Source: Micrococcus sp. EYE_212
GTDB taxonomy: Bacteria > Actinomycetota > Actinomycetes > Actinomycetales > Micrococcaceae
NCBI RefSeq assembly: GCF_023147585.1
Contig: NZ_JAHXOZ010000001.1
Span: 124,001-188,000, forward strand
DNA: 64,000 bases
Direction of reading: 5' to 3'
The notes under the pieces: model-generated
Seen by the model: only the letters and a program-made list of their open reading frames with translations
Database searches by the model: none
Told to the model about the DNA's origin: nothing
Position numbers and translations under genes: made by a program
Part shown: positions 54,160 through 63,134 of the stretch, piece after piece
Layout: every line of letters begins with the position of its first letter
How positions within the stretch are numbered: position 1 is the first letter of the stretch

Positions 54160-57100
54160 TCAGGTCCCTTCGTGGACGGCGAGGCTCGAGCCGCGGCGGT
54201 CCTTGCGGACCTCGAGGCGCACGCCGATCTCCTGCTTCATGCGGTCCACGTGGGAGACGAGCCCCACCGTGCGCCCGCCCGAGCGCAGGGAGTCCACGAC
54301 GTCCAGCACGTCGTCGAGCGTCTCGGAGTCCAGCGAGCCGAAGCCCTCGTCCACGAAGAGCGTGTCCAGCTCGATGCCGCCGGACTCCGCCTGCACCGTG
54401 TCCGCGAGGCCCAAGGCCAGGGCCAGCGAGGCCATGAACGTCTCCCCGCCCGAGAGCGTGGAGGGGTGCCGCGTCTCGTCGACGTAGTGGTCACGGACCA
54501 CGAGCTCCAGGCCCTTGTTGCCGCGGCCGCCCACGGCGTCCGAGTACTCGATGCTGTACCGGGCATCCGTCATGGCCAGCAGGCGCTCGCTCGCCGCCGC
54601 GGCGACCTCCTCGAGCCGGCCGGCCAGCACGTAGCTGGTCAGCGGCATCTTGAGGCGGTTCTCCCCGCCCCCGCGCACGAGCGCGAGCAGCTGCGTGACC
54701 GTGCGGTGCTCCTCGATGAGCGCCGCGGAGCGGCCCAGCACGTCGGTCAGCGCCGCGGACTGACGGCGCACCGTCGCCACCAGGGTGTCCAGCCTGCCGA
54801 CGGCGGTGGCCCGCTTCGCGCTGGCCGCCTCGGCGGCGGCGAGGCGTTCGGCCGCGGCGGCGCTCTCCTCCTGGGTCGGGGCGGCGGTGCCGGCCTCGCC
54901 GAGGGCACGGCCCTCGGCGACGAGCTCGGTGGTTCCGAGCTCGGCCAGGCGGGCGCCCTCCTCGTCCCACGCGCGCACCCGAGCGGTGAGGGCGCTCGCG
55001 TCGTCGTCGTCGAGCCGTGCCTGCGCCGCCGCCTCGGCACCGGTGAAGTCCTCCGCGGCGAGGGCGGCGGCGAGGGCCTCCGCGGTCTCCGCGCGCACGG
55101 CGGCGGCACGCGCCTGCGCCTCGGCCGCGTCGGCGAGGGCGCGCAGGGCACGGCGGGCGCCGCCGACCTGGCCGCGGCGGACGTCCAGGTCCTCGGCGTC
55201 GGCCTGGGCGGCCTCGACCGCGGCCCGCAGCTCGAGGAGCCGCTCGGCGCGCCGCGCCGTGGCCTCCTCGAGGCGCTCGGCCTCGAGCGCGAGGGCGGCG
55301 TCCGCCGACTCCGCCGCGGTCTGCGCCGTCTCGAGCTTCGTCAGGGTCCGGCGGTCCGCGGCCAGGGCCTTGGCGACGGCGGCGAGGTCGGCCTGCTCGG
55401 CCTCGGCGGCACCCAGGGCCGCCTCGGCCTCCTCCACGCCGAGCCCGCCGGCGGCGTCCCGGGCCTCTCTCAGGGCGGACTCGGCCCGCTCCCGGGCGGC
55501 CTCGGCCTGGGCGGCCGCGGCGCCGGCACGGTCCCGTGCCTTCTCCGCGGCGGCGACGTCGGCCTCGGTCACCGAGGTCGCGGCTGCGGGCGCCGGACGC
55601 GGGTGCGCCGGGGACCCGCACACCGCGCAGGGCTCCCCCGCGACGAGCTGCTCCGAGAGCTCGGACGCCGCCTGCTCGTAGCGCGAGCGCAGCAGCCCCA
55701 CGTGCTTCTCCGCGGCCGCGCGCTCCCGCGCGACGAGCCTCTCGTGATCGACGCGGGCCCTCTCGGCGGCGGCACGACGCTCCTCCGCCAGTCCGGCCGC
55801 GGCACACCGCGTGCGGGCCTCCTCCGCCCGGCGGTCGACGGCCGCGCGGGCGCCGAGCCGGGCCCCACCCGACTCGACAGCCTCCCGCGCGGCCGCGATC
55901 GCCGTGGCACGCGCCTCTCGCTCGTGAGCCCCCGCCGCACGTTCCCCGTCGATCGCCTCGTGCCGGGCGCCGCCGGCGGCCTGCTCCTCCTCGAGCCTCG
56001 CCATCCGGGCGCGGTCCTTCACGGCGGCCTCGACGGCGTCCGCCGCGCGGTCCGCCCGCTGCAGCGCGGTGCGGGCGACCGACACCGTGGCACCGGCGAC
56101 CTCGTCCTGCTCGCCCTCCCCGGACGCCTCGCCGAGCCACGAGGCGGCCAACGGCTCGGCGGCGACCCCGGCCGCCGCCGTGGCCGCGCGCTCGCCCTCG
56201 GCGTGCTCCGCGTGCTCGGCGCGCCGGGCACGCGCGGCCGCGGCGAGCACGCGGCCCGCCCGCTCATGGGCGAGCACCGCGGCACGGGCCTCCCCGGTCT
56301 CCCGCGCGGAGGCCTCGTGCACGGAGAGACGGTCCGACCATCCGGCCGCGGCCGCGAGGGAGGCCGCCGTGCGCTCGAGCGCGCGCACGGCGGCGCGGGC
56401 GTCCCGCTCCGCCGTGTGGGCCGCGGTGAGTCCGGCTCCGGCCGCCTCCCGCGCGGCATCGGCCCGCCGCACGGCGAGGTCCAGGAGGCCCTCGTCCGTC
56501 TCGGGGTGCGGCTCGGGCGCGGGCCAGTCCTCGCCGAGCTCCTCGCGCATCGCGTCGCGCAGCTGGGCGCGCGCGGCGTCGGCGATCGCGGCGTCCGCGG
56601 CGACGGCTCCGTCCAGGCGGGAGGCCTCCCCCTTGAGATGCTCCTCGACGCCGTCGAAGCGCTGCGTGCCGAAGAGGCGGCGCAGCAGGGCCCGGCGGTC
56701 GTCCGACGTGGCGGTGAGGAACTGCGCGAACTGGCCCTGGGGCAGCAGGACGACCTGCATGAACTGATCGGCGTCCAGGTGCATGACGGAGGCGATCAGC
56801 TGGCCCACCTCGTCCGCGCGGGTCAGCGGGGCGCCCCACTGCCCCTCCGCGTGCTCGCGCAGGGACACCGCGGCCTGCGTGGAGGTCAGGCCGTCACCCT
56901 TCTTCTTCTTCCGCAGGTGTTTCGGGGAGCGGAGCACCTCGAAGCGGCGGCCCTGCACCGAGAACTCCAGGAGCACCTCGGGCGTCACGGCCCCGGGCTC
57001 GCGCAGCGTGGTGACGAGGGACTCGGGCAAGCGGCCGCCCGGCACCGAGCCGTACAGGGCATAGCAGAGCGCGGCGAGGATGGTGGACTTGCCGGCGCCC

Positions 57101-57210
57101 GTGGGGCCGTCGAGCAGGAAGAGGCCCGCGGCGTTCAGCGCGGCGAAGTCGACGTCCTGGCGGTCCGCATAGGGGCCGAGCCCCTGCAGCCGCATCCGGT
57201 GGATCCTCAT
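54160..57210 (-). CDS. sbcC: DNA repair exonuclease subunit SbcC (Rad50-like)
   Basis: This is a 1016-residue SMC-like ATPase. The N-terminal Walker A is FLLDGPTGAGKSTILAALCY. QVVLLPQGQFAQFLTA is the Q-loop region. Two long Ala/Glu/Arg coiled-coil arms flank a zinc hook CAVC near the middle (GEPCAVCGSPAHPRP). The C-terminus has the ABC signature STLSGGETFMASLALALGLA and Walker B LDTLFVDEGFGSLDSE. Coiled-coil composition is extremely Ala-rich, fitting the GC content. With SbcD it forms a nuclease that opens hairpins and processes DNA ends. The ATG overlaps the sbcD stop. Confidence 0.95.
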   Translation of the reverse strand: MRIHRMRLQGLGPYADRQDVDFAALNAAGLFLLDGPTGAGKSTILAALCYALYGSVPGGRLPESLVTTLREPGAVTPEVLLEFSVQGRRFEVLRSPKHLRKKKKGDGLTSTQAAVSLREHAEGQWGAPLTRADEVGQLIASVMHLDADQFMQVVLLPQGQFAQFLTATSDDRRALLRRLFGTQRFDGVEEHLKGEASRLDGAVAADAAIADAARAQLRDAMREELGEDWPAPEPHPETDEGLLDLAVRRADAAREAAGAGLTAAHTAERDARAAVRALERTAASLAAAAGWSDRLSVHEASARETGEARAAVLAHERAGRVLAAAARARRAEHAEHAEGERAATAAAGVAAEPLAASWLGEASGEGEQDEVAGATVSVARTALQRADRAADAVEAAVKDRARMARLEEEQAAGGARHEAIDGERAAGAHEREARATAIAAAREAVESGGARLGARAAVDRRAEEARTRCAAAGLAEERRAAAERARVDHERLVARERAAAEKHVGLLRSRYEQAASELSEQLVAGEPCAVCGSPAHPRPAPAAATSVTEADVAAAEKARDRAGAAAAQAEAARERAESALREARDAAGGLGVEEAEAALGAAEAEQADLAAVAKALAADRRTLTKLETAQTAAESADAALALEAERLEEATARRAERLLELRAAVEAAQADAEDLDVRRGQVGGARRALRALADAAEAQARAAAVRAETAEALAAALAAEDFTGAEAAAQARLDDDDASALTARVRAWDEEGARLAELGTTELVAEGRALGEAGTAAPTQEESAAAAERLAAAEAASAKRATAVGRLDTLVATVRRQSAALTDVLGRSAALIEEHRTVTQLLALVRGGGENRLKMPLTSYVLAGRLEEVAAAASERLLAMTDARYSIEYSDAVGGRGNKGLELVVRDHYVDETRHPSTLSGGETFMASLALALGLADTVQAESGGIELDTLFVDEGFGSLDSETLDDVLDVVDSLRSGGRTVGLVSHVDRMKQEIGVRLEVRKDRRGSSLAVHEGT

Positions 57211-58448
57211 GCGCGCACCTCCGCGAGTCGCGACGCCTCGAGGGCGTCCTGGAGCAGGGCCGCCTCGGCCGGACTGGCCGCGCGCTCCCGCACGTGGTCC
57301 ACGAACCCAGTGGTCAGCGCGAGGGCTGAGGGGGCCTGGCGGAGCGCGTCCGCGTAGGTGCGCTCGCGCGTCCTCCTCCCGCCCGCGGGCTCGTGCCGGA
57401 ACACGAGGACGTGCGGGAAGCGCGTCTTGAGGCGCTCGAGGGCGCGCTCGGGCCGCTCGTCGTCGGTGACGGTCGCCTGCACCCAGCGGTCCTCGGCGTG
57501 GGCGAACTCGGCCGAGCCCAGCAGCGCGTCGAGGGGCCCGGCGATGACCGCCAGCCGGCGGCCGGCCTCCCAGTCCACGGCCTCGACGGCGCGCACGGCC
57601 CCGCCCTCGACCGTGACCAGCCACGCCCCCTTGCGGTGGTTCGCCTCGGAGAAGGAGTAGGGCAGCGGGGAGCCGGAGTAGCGCACGTGATCGGCGAGGC
57701 GCTGCCGCCCGTGCAGGTGGCCCAGGGCGACGTAGTCCAGCCCCGCGAACACGGACACCGGCACCTGGCCGAGCGTCCCCACAAGGGCCTCAGGCGTCCC
57801 GCCCGGATGCTCGACGTGCTCACCCTCCCCGATGTCCCGCTCGCTCTCCGAGCCGTGCCCGCCCGCGGCGAACAGGTGCGCCATGACGACGCCCGCGACC
57901 GGGCTCGCGCTCTCGGCGCGCCTGGCCTCGAGGTCCTCCCGGATGCGACGGACGGCCTCGGTCATGACGGCCGTGTGGTTCGGCTCCACCTCCCACGCCT
58001 GGCCCTGATGGCGTGGCTCGAGGAACGGCACCCCATACACGGCCACCGTCTGCCCGGGCTCCCCCTCGCCGCGCGCGCCGTCGTCGTGCCTCTGCCGCAG
58101 CAGCACCGGGCGCGCCAGGTCCGCCGCGTCCGCGCGCACGTGGACCCCCGCGGCCTCCATGAGGCCGCCGCCGAAGCCGAGCCGCACCGCGGAGTCGTGG
58201 TTGCCGCTGGTCAGGACGACCTCGGCGCCCGCAGCCCGGATCTGCCTCAGCGCGCGATCGAGCAGCCGGACCGCGTCCGCCGGCGGGAGCGCGCGGTCGT
58301 AGACGTCCCCGGCCAGCAGGACGGCGTCCACCCGGTGCTCCCGGACGGTGTCCAGCAGGACGTCGAGGACCTGAGCCTGGGCGTCGAGCAGTCCGGTGCC
58401 GTGGAAGGAGCGCCCGAGGTGCCAGTCGGACGTGTGGAGGAGCTTCAT
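57207..58448 (-). CDS. sbcD: DNA repair exonuclease subunit SbcD (Mre11-like)
   Basis: This is a 413-residue metallophosphoesterase. MKLLHTSDWHLGRSFHG, VLLAGDVYDRALPP, LTSGNHDSAVRL and VALGHLHGRQRL are the phosphoesterase motifs with the metal-binding Asp, His and Asn residues. The start at 58448 is chosen over an in-frame start nine bases upstream because TAGAGT ends 7 bases before it and would overlap that alternative. Translation is coupled to sbcC by ATGA overlap. Confidence 0.94.
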   Translation of the reverse strand: MKLLHTSDWHLGRSFHGTGLLDAQAQVLDVLLDTVREHRVDAVLLAGDVYDRALPPADAVRLLDRALRQIRAAGAEVVLTSGNHDSAVRLGFGGGLMEAAGVHVRADAADLARPVLLRQRHDDGARGEGEPGQTVAVYGVPFLEPRHQGQAWEVEPNHTAVMTEAVRRIREDLEARRAESASPVAGVVMAHLFAAGGHGSESERDIGEGEHVEHPGGTPEALVGTLGQVPVSVFAGLDYVALGHLHGRQRLADHVRYSGSPLPYSFSEANHRKGAWLVTVEGGAVRAVEAVDWEAGRRLAVIAGPLDALLGSAEFAHAEDRWVQATVTDDERPERALERLKTRFPHVLVFRHEPAGGRRTRERTYADALRQAPSALALTTGFVDHVRERAASPAEAALLQDALEASRLAEVRA

Positions 58449-58455
58449 GCGACCC

Positions 58456-58461
58456 ACTCTA
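58456..58461 (-). promoter_or_regulatory. -10 element of sbcDC (leaderless layout)
   Basis: TAGAGT is followed by GGGTCGC (7 bases) and then the sbcD ATG. It shares a 65-base intergenic gap with the divergent promoter at 58502. Confidence 0.5.
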
Positions 58462-58501
58462 GGAAGACGCCGGACACGGGAGGAGCATCCGGTCCGCCTC
58501 G

Positions 58502-58507
58502 TACGAT
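58502..58507 (+). promoter_or_regulatory. -10 element of the ADP-ribosylglycohydrolase gene (leaderless layout)
   Basis: TACGAT is followed by GAGCGC (6 bases) and then the ATG at 58514. Confidence 0.5.
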
Positions 58508-58513
58508 GAGCGC

Positions 58514-59686
58514 ATGTCCGAGCAGACCTCTGAGCAGGCCCCCACGCCCGCCGCCGCGCCCGCCCTCCCCGCCGACGAGCACGCCCGCCGCGTCCTCGCC
58601 CTCCTCGCGGCCGGCGCGGCCGGAGACGCGCTCGGCGGCGTCGTCGAGTTCACGCCCGCGTCCGGCATCACGGCGCAGCTCGGCCCCTCCGGCGTGACGG
58701 ACGCGGTCACGCTCATGGCGCTGGACGGGGCCCGCTCCCTCCCGATCACGGATGACACCCAGATGACCCTCTACGTGCTCGACGGCCTCCTCGAGTGGAT
58801 CGAGTGGCAGAACGCCGGCCAGGCCTCGGACGCGGCCGCGTGCGTGTGGCTCGCATGCCTGCGCTGGTACGCCACCCAGCGCGGCTCGCTGCCCGAGGGC
58901 GCCCCGCCGGTGCCCGGCCGGTGGATCGACGAGCACGAGGAGCTGCGCGTCCAGCAGGCCCCGGGCAACGCGTGCCTGTCAGGGCTGGCGGATCCCGGCA
59001 TGGGCCTTCCCGGGGACCCCCACAACCCGGAGTCGAAGGGGTGCGGCACGGTGATGCGCTCGGCCCCGTACGGCATGGTCCCGGGGCTCGAGGACCACCA
59101 CGTCGCCTCGTTCGCGCGCCAGGGCGCCGTGCTCACGCACGGCCACCCCACCGCGTGGGTCAGCGCCGCGACGCACGCGCTCGTGATCGCCGCCCTGCTG
59201 CGCGGCGCGACGCTCCCCGACGCCGTCGCGCACGCCCGCGCCTGGGTGGAGGACGCCGGCGAGGACGGCCTGGAGACCGCCGCCGCGCTCGAGGCCGCGG
59301 AGCGCCTCGCGCAGGCGGCCTCCCGCGACGACGGAGACCTGGGCGCGCCCGGTTCGCTGCCGCTCGCGCTCGGCGAGGGCTGGGTCGCCGAGGAGGCGTT
59401 GGCCATCGCGGTCTTCGCGGCCCTCGTGGCGGACCGGGTCGCGGACGGTCCGGAGGCGGCGCTCGCGCTCGCGCTGCGGATCGGCGTGAACCACGGCGGC
59501 GACTCGGACTCCACCGCCTCCCTCGCCGGCCAGCTGCTCGGGGCGCGCCACGGCCTGGCCGTCCTCGGTGCGGAGGCCGACGTCGACCCGACCTCCGACG
59601 CCGCGGCCGCGTGCGTGCCCGCGTGGATCGCCGAGCGCGGCGTGGTGATCGAGGCCGCGCGCCGCTGGAGCGCCGCCACCACCTGA
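58514..59686 (+). CDS. ADP-ribosylglycohydrolase (DraG/ARH-like)
   Basis: This 390-residue protein has the ARH fold signature: AAGAAGDALGGVVEF near the N-terminus, LPITDDTQMTLYVLDGLLE (metal-binding Thr-Asp-Asp), SKGCGTVMRSAPYGMV, TAWVSAATHALVIAALL and RIGVNHGGDSDSTASLAGQL (second metal cluster). Such enzymes remove ADP-ribose from proteins, nucleic acids or small metabolites. No ADP-ribosyltransferase or toxin gene is visible nearby, so an antitoxin role is not supported. It is divergent from sbcDC, sharing a 65-base promoter region; a DNA-repair link is only a guess. Confidence 0.88.
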   Translation: MSEQTSEQAPTPAAAPALPADEHARRVLALLAAGAAGDALGGVVEFTPASGITAQLGPSGVTDAVTLMALDGARSLPITDDTQMTLYVLDGLLEWIEWQNAGQASDAAACVWLACLRWYATQRGSLPEGAPPVPGRWIDEHEELRVQQAPGNACLSGLADPGMGLPGDPHNPESKGCGTVMRSAPYGMVPGLEDHHVASFARQGAVLTHGHPTAWVSAATHALVIAALLRGATLPDAVAHARAWVEDAGEDGLETAAALEAAERLAQAASRDDGDLGAPGSLPLALGEGWVAEEALAIAVFAALVADRVADGPEAALALALRIGVNHGGDSDSTASLAGQLLGARHGLAVLGAEADVDPTSDAAAACVPAWIAERGVVIEAARRWSAATT

Positions 59687-59721
59687 GCGTCCGGCCCTCC
59701 CCCACGGTCCGGTGCGCCGAG

Positions 59722-60855
59722 TCAGCGGGCGGGGCCGTGCCAGTTCTCGTCGAGCATCTGCAGGAACTCCGCCTCCGACACGAGCGCGACAGGCTGGCCC
59801 GCCGCACGGCGGCGCAGGGCGTCCTTCGTCTTGCGGTGTGTGAGGGCGGGGGTGGCCGCCGCCGGGGTGCCGCCCACCACGTCGGACGCCTCGAAGCCGT
59901 CGCCCACCACGAGCATGGTGGTCTGCGCCGAGACGCGACTGGCGGTCTGCGCGCCGAACGCGGCCGCCCGCTCCTTCGCGGCCTGACGGGACATCCCGAT
60001 CCCGCCGGTGAACACCACCGTCTGGCCGAACAGCGGGTGGGAGGGGTCCGCGTCCGGGTTCGGCACGGGGTTGGCCCCCTCCTGCGGCCAGCGCATGAAG
60101 TCGGGCATCTCCCGTTCGTCCCGCAGGGGCACGAGCGCGTCGAACACGCCCGCCGTCAGGCGCGCCTGACGGGTCGCCCGGGACTCCTCACCGACGCCGT
60201 GGGGGCGCCCCTCGAGTCGGCCCACGGCGAGGCCGTGGTCGCGCACGAGCGCGTCGATGCGCCGGACGGACGGGGCCGCCGTCGTGCCCGTCTCCGGTGC
60301 CTGCTCCGTGCCCGGCGACCGCCGGGCGACGTCGATGAGGATGGCCGCGCAGGCCTCGGCGTCCGCGAGCGCGTCGTGGTGGCGGCCCGGCGTGAACCCC
60401 GCCTCGCGCGCGGCCGAGGGCAGGGCGTAGGAGGGCAGGTCGTAGGCCCTGCGGGCCAGCATCAGGCTGCACGCGTAGTCCAGCGTGGGCACGTCGCGGC
60501 CCGAGACCTCGAGGGCGGACTCGATGACGCCGAGGTCGAACCGGGCGTTGTGGGCCACGAGCACGTCGGCGCCGACGAACGCCGCGAGGTCGTCGAAGAC
60601 CTCCGCGAAGCGCGGGGCGCCGCCCACCTGGTCCGGGGTGATCCCGTGGATCCGCACGTTGCGCGGGTCGAAGCGGTCGAAGCCGGCCGGCGGGCGCACG
60701 AGCCACGAGGCCCGCTCCACCATGCGGCCGTCCCGCACGCGGACGAGGCCCACGGCGCACGGCGAGCCCCGGAAGCCGTTGGCCGTCTCGAAGTCGATCG
60801 CGGTGAAGTCCAGTCCCGCGTGCCCCGCCACGGGGACCCCCGGGCCGCCGCTCAC
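59722..60855 (-). CDS. DnaQ-like 3'-5' exonuclease with BRCT domain
   Basis: This 377-residue protein combines an N-terminal DEDDh exonuclease and a C-terminal BRCT domain. FTAIDFETANGFRGSPCAVG holds the first Asp-Glu pair, ADVLVAHNARFDLGVIES the second and HHDALADAEACAAILID the third. A linker with MRWPQEGANPVPNPDADPSH follows. The BRCT part is GQTVVFTGGIGMSRQAAKER ... MLVVGDGFEASDV. This architecture is known in actinobacteria and low-GC bacteria as an epsilon-like proofreading or repair nuclease. The GTG start overlaps the rdgB stop, so it ends the murI-rph-rdgB operon. Confidence 0.88.
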   Translation of the reverse strand: MSGGPGVPVAGHAGLDFTAIDFETANGFRGSPCAVGLVRVRDGRMVERASWLVRPPAGFDRFDPRNVRIHGITPDQVGGAPRFAEVFDDLAAFVGADVLVAHNARFDLGVIESALEVSGRDVPTLDYACSLMLARRAYDLPSYALPSAAREAGFTPGRHHDALADAEACAAILIDVARRSPGTEQAPETGTTAAPSVRRIDALVRDHGLAVGRLEGRPHGVGEESRATRQARLTAGVFDALVPLRDEREMPDFMRWPQEGANPVPNPDADPSHPLFGQTVVFTGGIGMSRQAAKERAAAFGAQTASRVSAQTTMLVVGDGFEASDVVGGTPAAATPALTHRKTKDALRRRAAGQPVALVSEAEFLQMLDENWHGPAR

Positions 60856-61531
60856 GAGCGGGCGGCCAGGGCGTCCACCAGGTACGGCAGGAGCGCCCGG
60901 AACGCGTGGCCGCGGTGGCTGATCGCGTTCTTCTCGGCGGAGCTGAGCTGGGCCGTGGACTCGTCCCGGCCGGTGGGGCGCAGGATCGGGTCGTAGCCGA
61001 ACCCGCCCTCCCCGACGGGCGCGCGCAGCACGGTGCCGCGCAGGCGGCCGTGCTCCACGTGGGTGAAGTGGATGCTGTGCACGCCCCGCGCGTCCGGCGT
61101 GCTGGGCACCGCGAGCGCCGCGGCGCACACGAACTCGGCGCCGCGGTGCGCATCCGGGACGTCCGCCAGCTGCGCGAGCAGGAGCTCGAGGTTGGCCCGG
61201 TCCTCCCCGTGGGCCCCGGACCAGCGGGCGGAGAAGATGCCGGGCGCCCCGCCGAGCACGTCCACGGCGAGACCGGAGTCGTCCGCCACGGCGATCAGGC
61301 CGGTGTGGGCCGCCACCGCGCGAGCCTTCTTGAGGGCGTTCTGCTCGAAGGTGACCCCATCCTCCACGACGTCCGGGGCGCCCACGGCGCCCGCGTCCAC
61401 GACGGCGGCGTCCACGTCCAGGCCCGGCACGGCGCCGGCGAGAAGCTGGCGCAGCTCCCGGACCTTGCCGGCGTTGCGGGTGGCGAGCACCACGCGGGCG
61501 CCCTCGGGCACCCGGGTCGTCTCCCCTGCGC

Positions 61532-61535
<4 letters not shown>
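60852..61535 (-). CDS. rdgB: dITP/XTP (non-canonical purine NTP) pyrophosphatase
   Basis: This 227-residue HAM1/RdgB enzyme cleans the nucleotide pool of dITP and [22 protein letters not shown] is the substrate-binding N-terminus. [40 protein letters not shown] and EGGFGYDPI are the family blocks, followed by the C-terminal [16 protein letters not shown]. The GTG start overlaps the rph stop (GTGA). The order murI-MBL-rph-rdgB is common in actinobacteria. Confidence 0.95.
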
Positions 61536-62296
<761 letters not shown>

Positions 62297-62303
62297 GCCC
62301 CTC

Positions 62304-62309
62304 AGTCTA
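62304..62309 (-). promoter_or_regulatory. -10 element of rph (leaderless layout)
   Basis: TAGACT is followed by GAGGGGC (7 bases) and then the ATG. It lies in the 22-base gap after the metallo-hydrolase gene, so rph-rdgB may have its own start. Confidence 0.5.
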
Positions 62310-62318
62310 GGCGGGCCC

Positions 62319-63134
62319 TCAGACGCCGTAGCTCAGCCCGGAGACCGCGACGGCGAGCGGGCCCTCGTACGTTTCGCGTGCCTCGGCGGCGGCCCGCTGG
62401 GGGTCGTTCCACACGGGCAGGTGGGTCAGCAGGAGGCGGCGGGCACCCGCCTCGGTCGCCATCCGCCCGGCCCGGCGGCCGGTCAGGTGGACCCCGTCGA
62501 TCCCGTCGTCTCGGCCCTCGTGGAAGGCCGCCTCGCACAGGAACATGTCCGCGTCCCGCGCGGCCTCCACCAGCCCCTCGCACGTGTCCGTGTCGCCCGA
62601 GTACGTGAGCACGCGGGTGACGACGGCGCCGGTGGCGTCCACCTCGTCGGCCTCCACGCGCAGGGCGTAGGCCTCGTCGATGGGGTGGCGTACCGGCACG
62701 GGGGTGATGCGGAACGGGCCGAAGGAGACGGTGCTCCCGGCCTGCCACACGCGGAAGTCGAAGTCCTCCCGCATGCCCGGATCCGGGTCCATCCCGTAGG
62801 CCTCGGCGAGCCGGTCGGCGGTGGCGGCCGGTCCGTAGACGGGCACGCGGCCCGCGGTCCAGCCCTCCGGGTTCCAGCGGATGGCCACGTGCAGGCCGCA
62901 CAGGTCCATGCAGTGGTCCGGGTGCAGGTGGGAGAGCATGACCCCGTCGAGGTCCTCGAGGCCGATGTAGCGCTGGAGCACGCCGAGCGAGCCGTTGCCG
63001 AGGTCCAGCAGGATCCGCCACGTCCGCGGGGTCACGCCGTCCGCCGCCACGCCCTGGGCGGAGACCAGGTAGCACGAGGCCGGCGAGCCGGGGCCGGGGA
63101 AGGAGCCGGAGGCCCCGATGATGGTCAGCTTCAC
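62319..63134 (-). CDS. MBL-fold metallo-hydrolase (RNase Z/cAMP-phosphodiesterase-like)
   Basis: This 271-residue metallo-beta-lactamase-fold protein starts at a GTG that overlaps the murI stop. [20 protein letters not shown] is the opening strand pattern. [12 protein letters not shown] precedes the zinc motif [13 protein letters not shown] (HxHxDH). [28 protein letters not shown] (bridging Asp), CEAAFHEG and [10 protein letters not shown] complete the metal site. Family relatives near murI and rph in actinobacteria are annotated as cyclic nucleotide phosphodiesterase-like or ribonuclease Z-like; the substrate is unknown. Confidence 0.88.
   Translation of the reverse strand: MKLTIIGASGSFPGPGSPASCYLVSAQGVAADGVTPRTWRILLDLGNGSLGVLQRYIGLEDLDGVMLSHLHPDHCMDLCGLHVAIRWNPEGWTAGRVPVYGPAATADRLAEAYGMDPDPGMREDFDFRVWQAGSTVSFGPFRITPVPVRHPIDEAYALRVEADEVDATGAVVTRVLTYSGDTDTCEGLVEAARDADMFLCEAAFHEGRDDGIDGVHLTGRRAGRMATEAGARRLLLTHLPVWNDPQRAAAEARETYEGPLAVAVSGLSYGV

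Noticed and set aside
52204-57357. Very long plus-strand frame across the RND gene and opposite sbcC (about 1717 codons)
   Set aside because: It is another shadow frame. The RND protein and SbcC explain this DNA with full motif sets; the long frame has low-complexity composition.
58514-59686. ADP-ribosylglycohydrolase as part of a toxin-antitoxin system
   Set aside because: No ADP-ribosyltransferase-like or other toxin gene flanks it; the neighbours are sbcDC and the rdgB operon.
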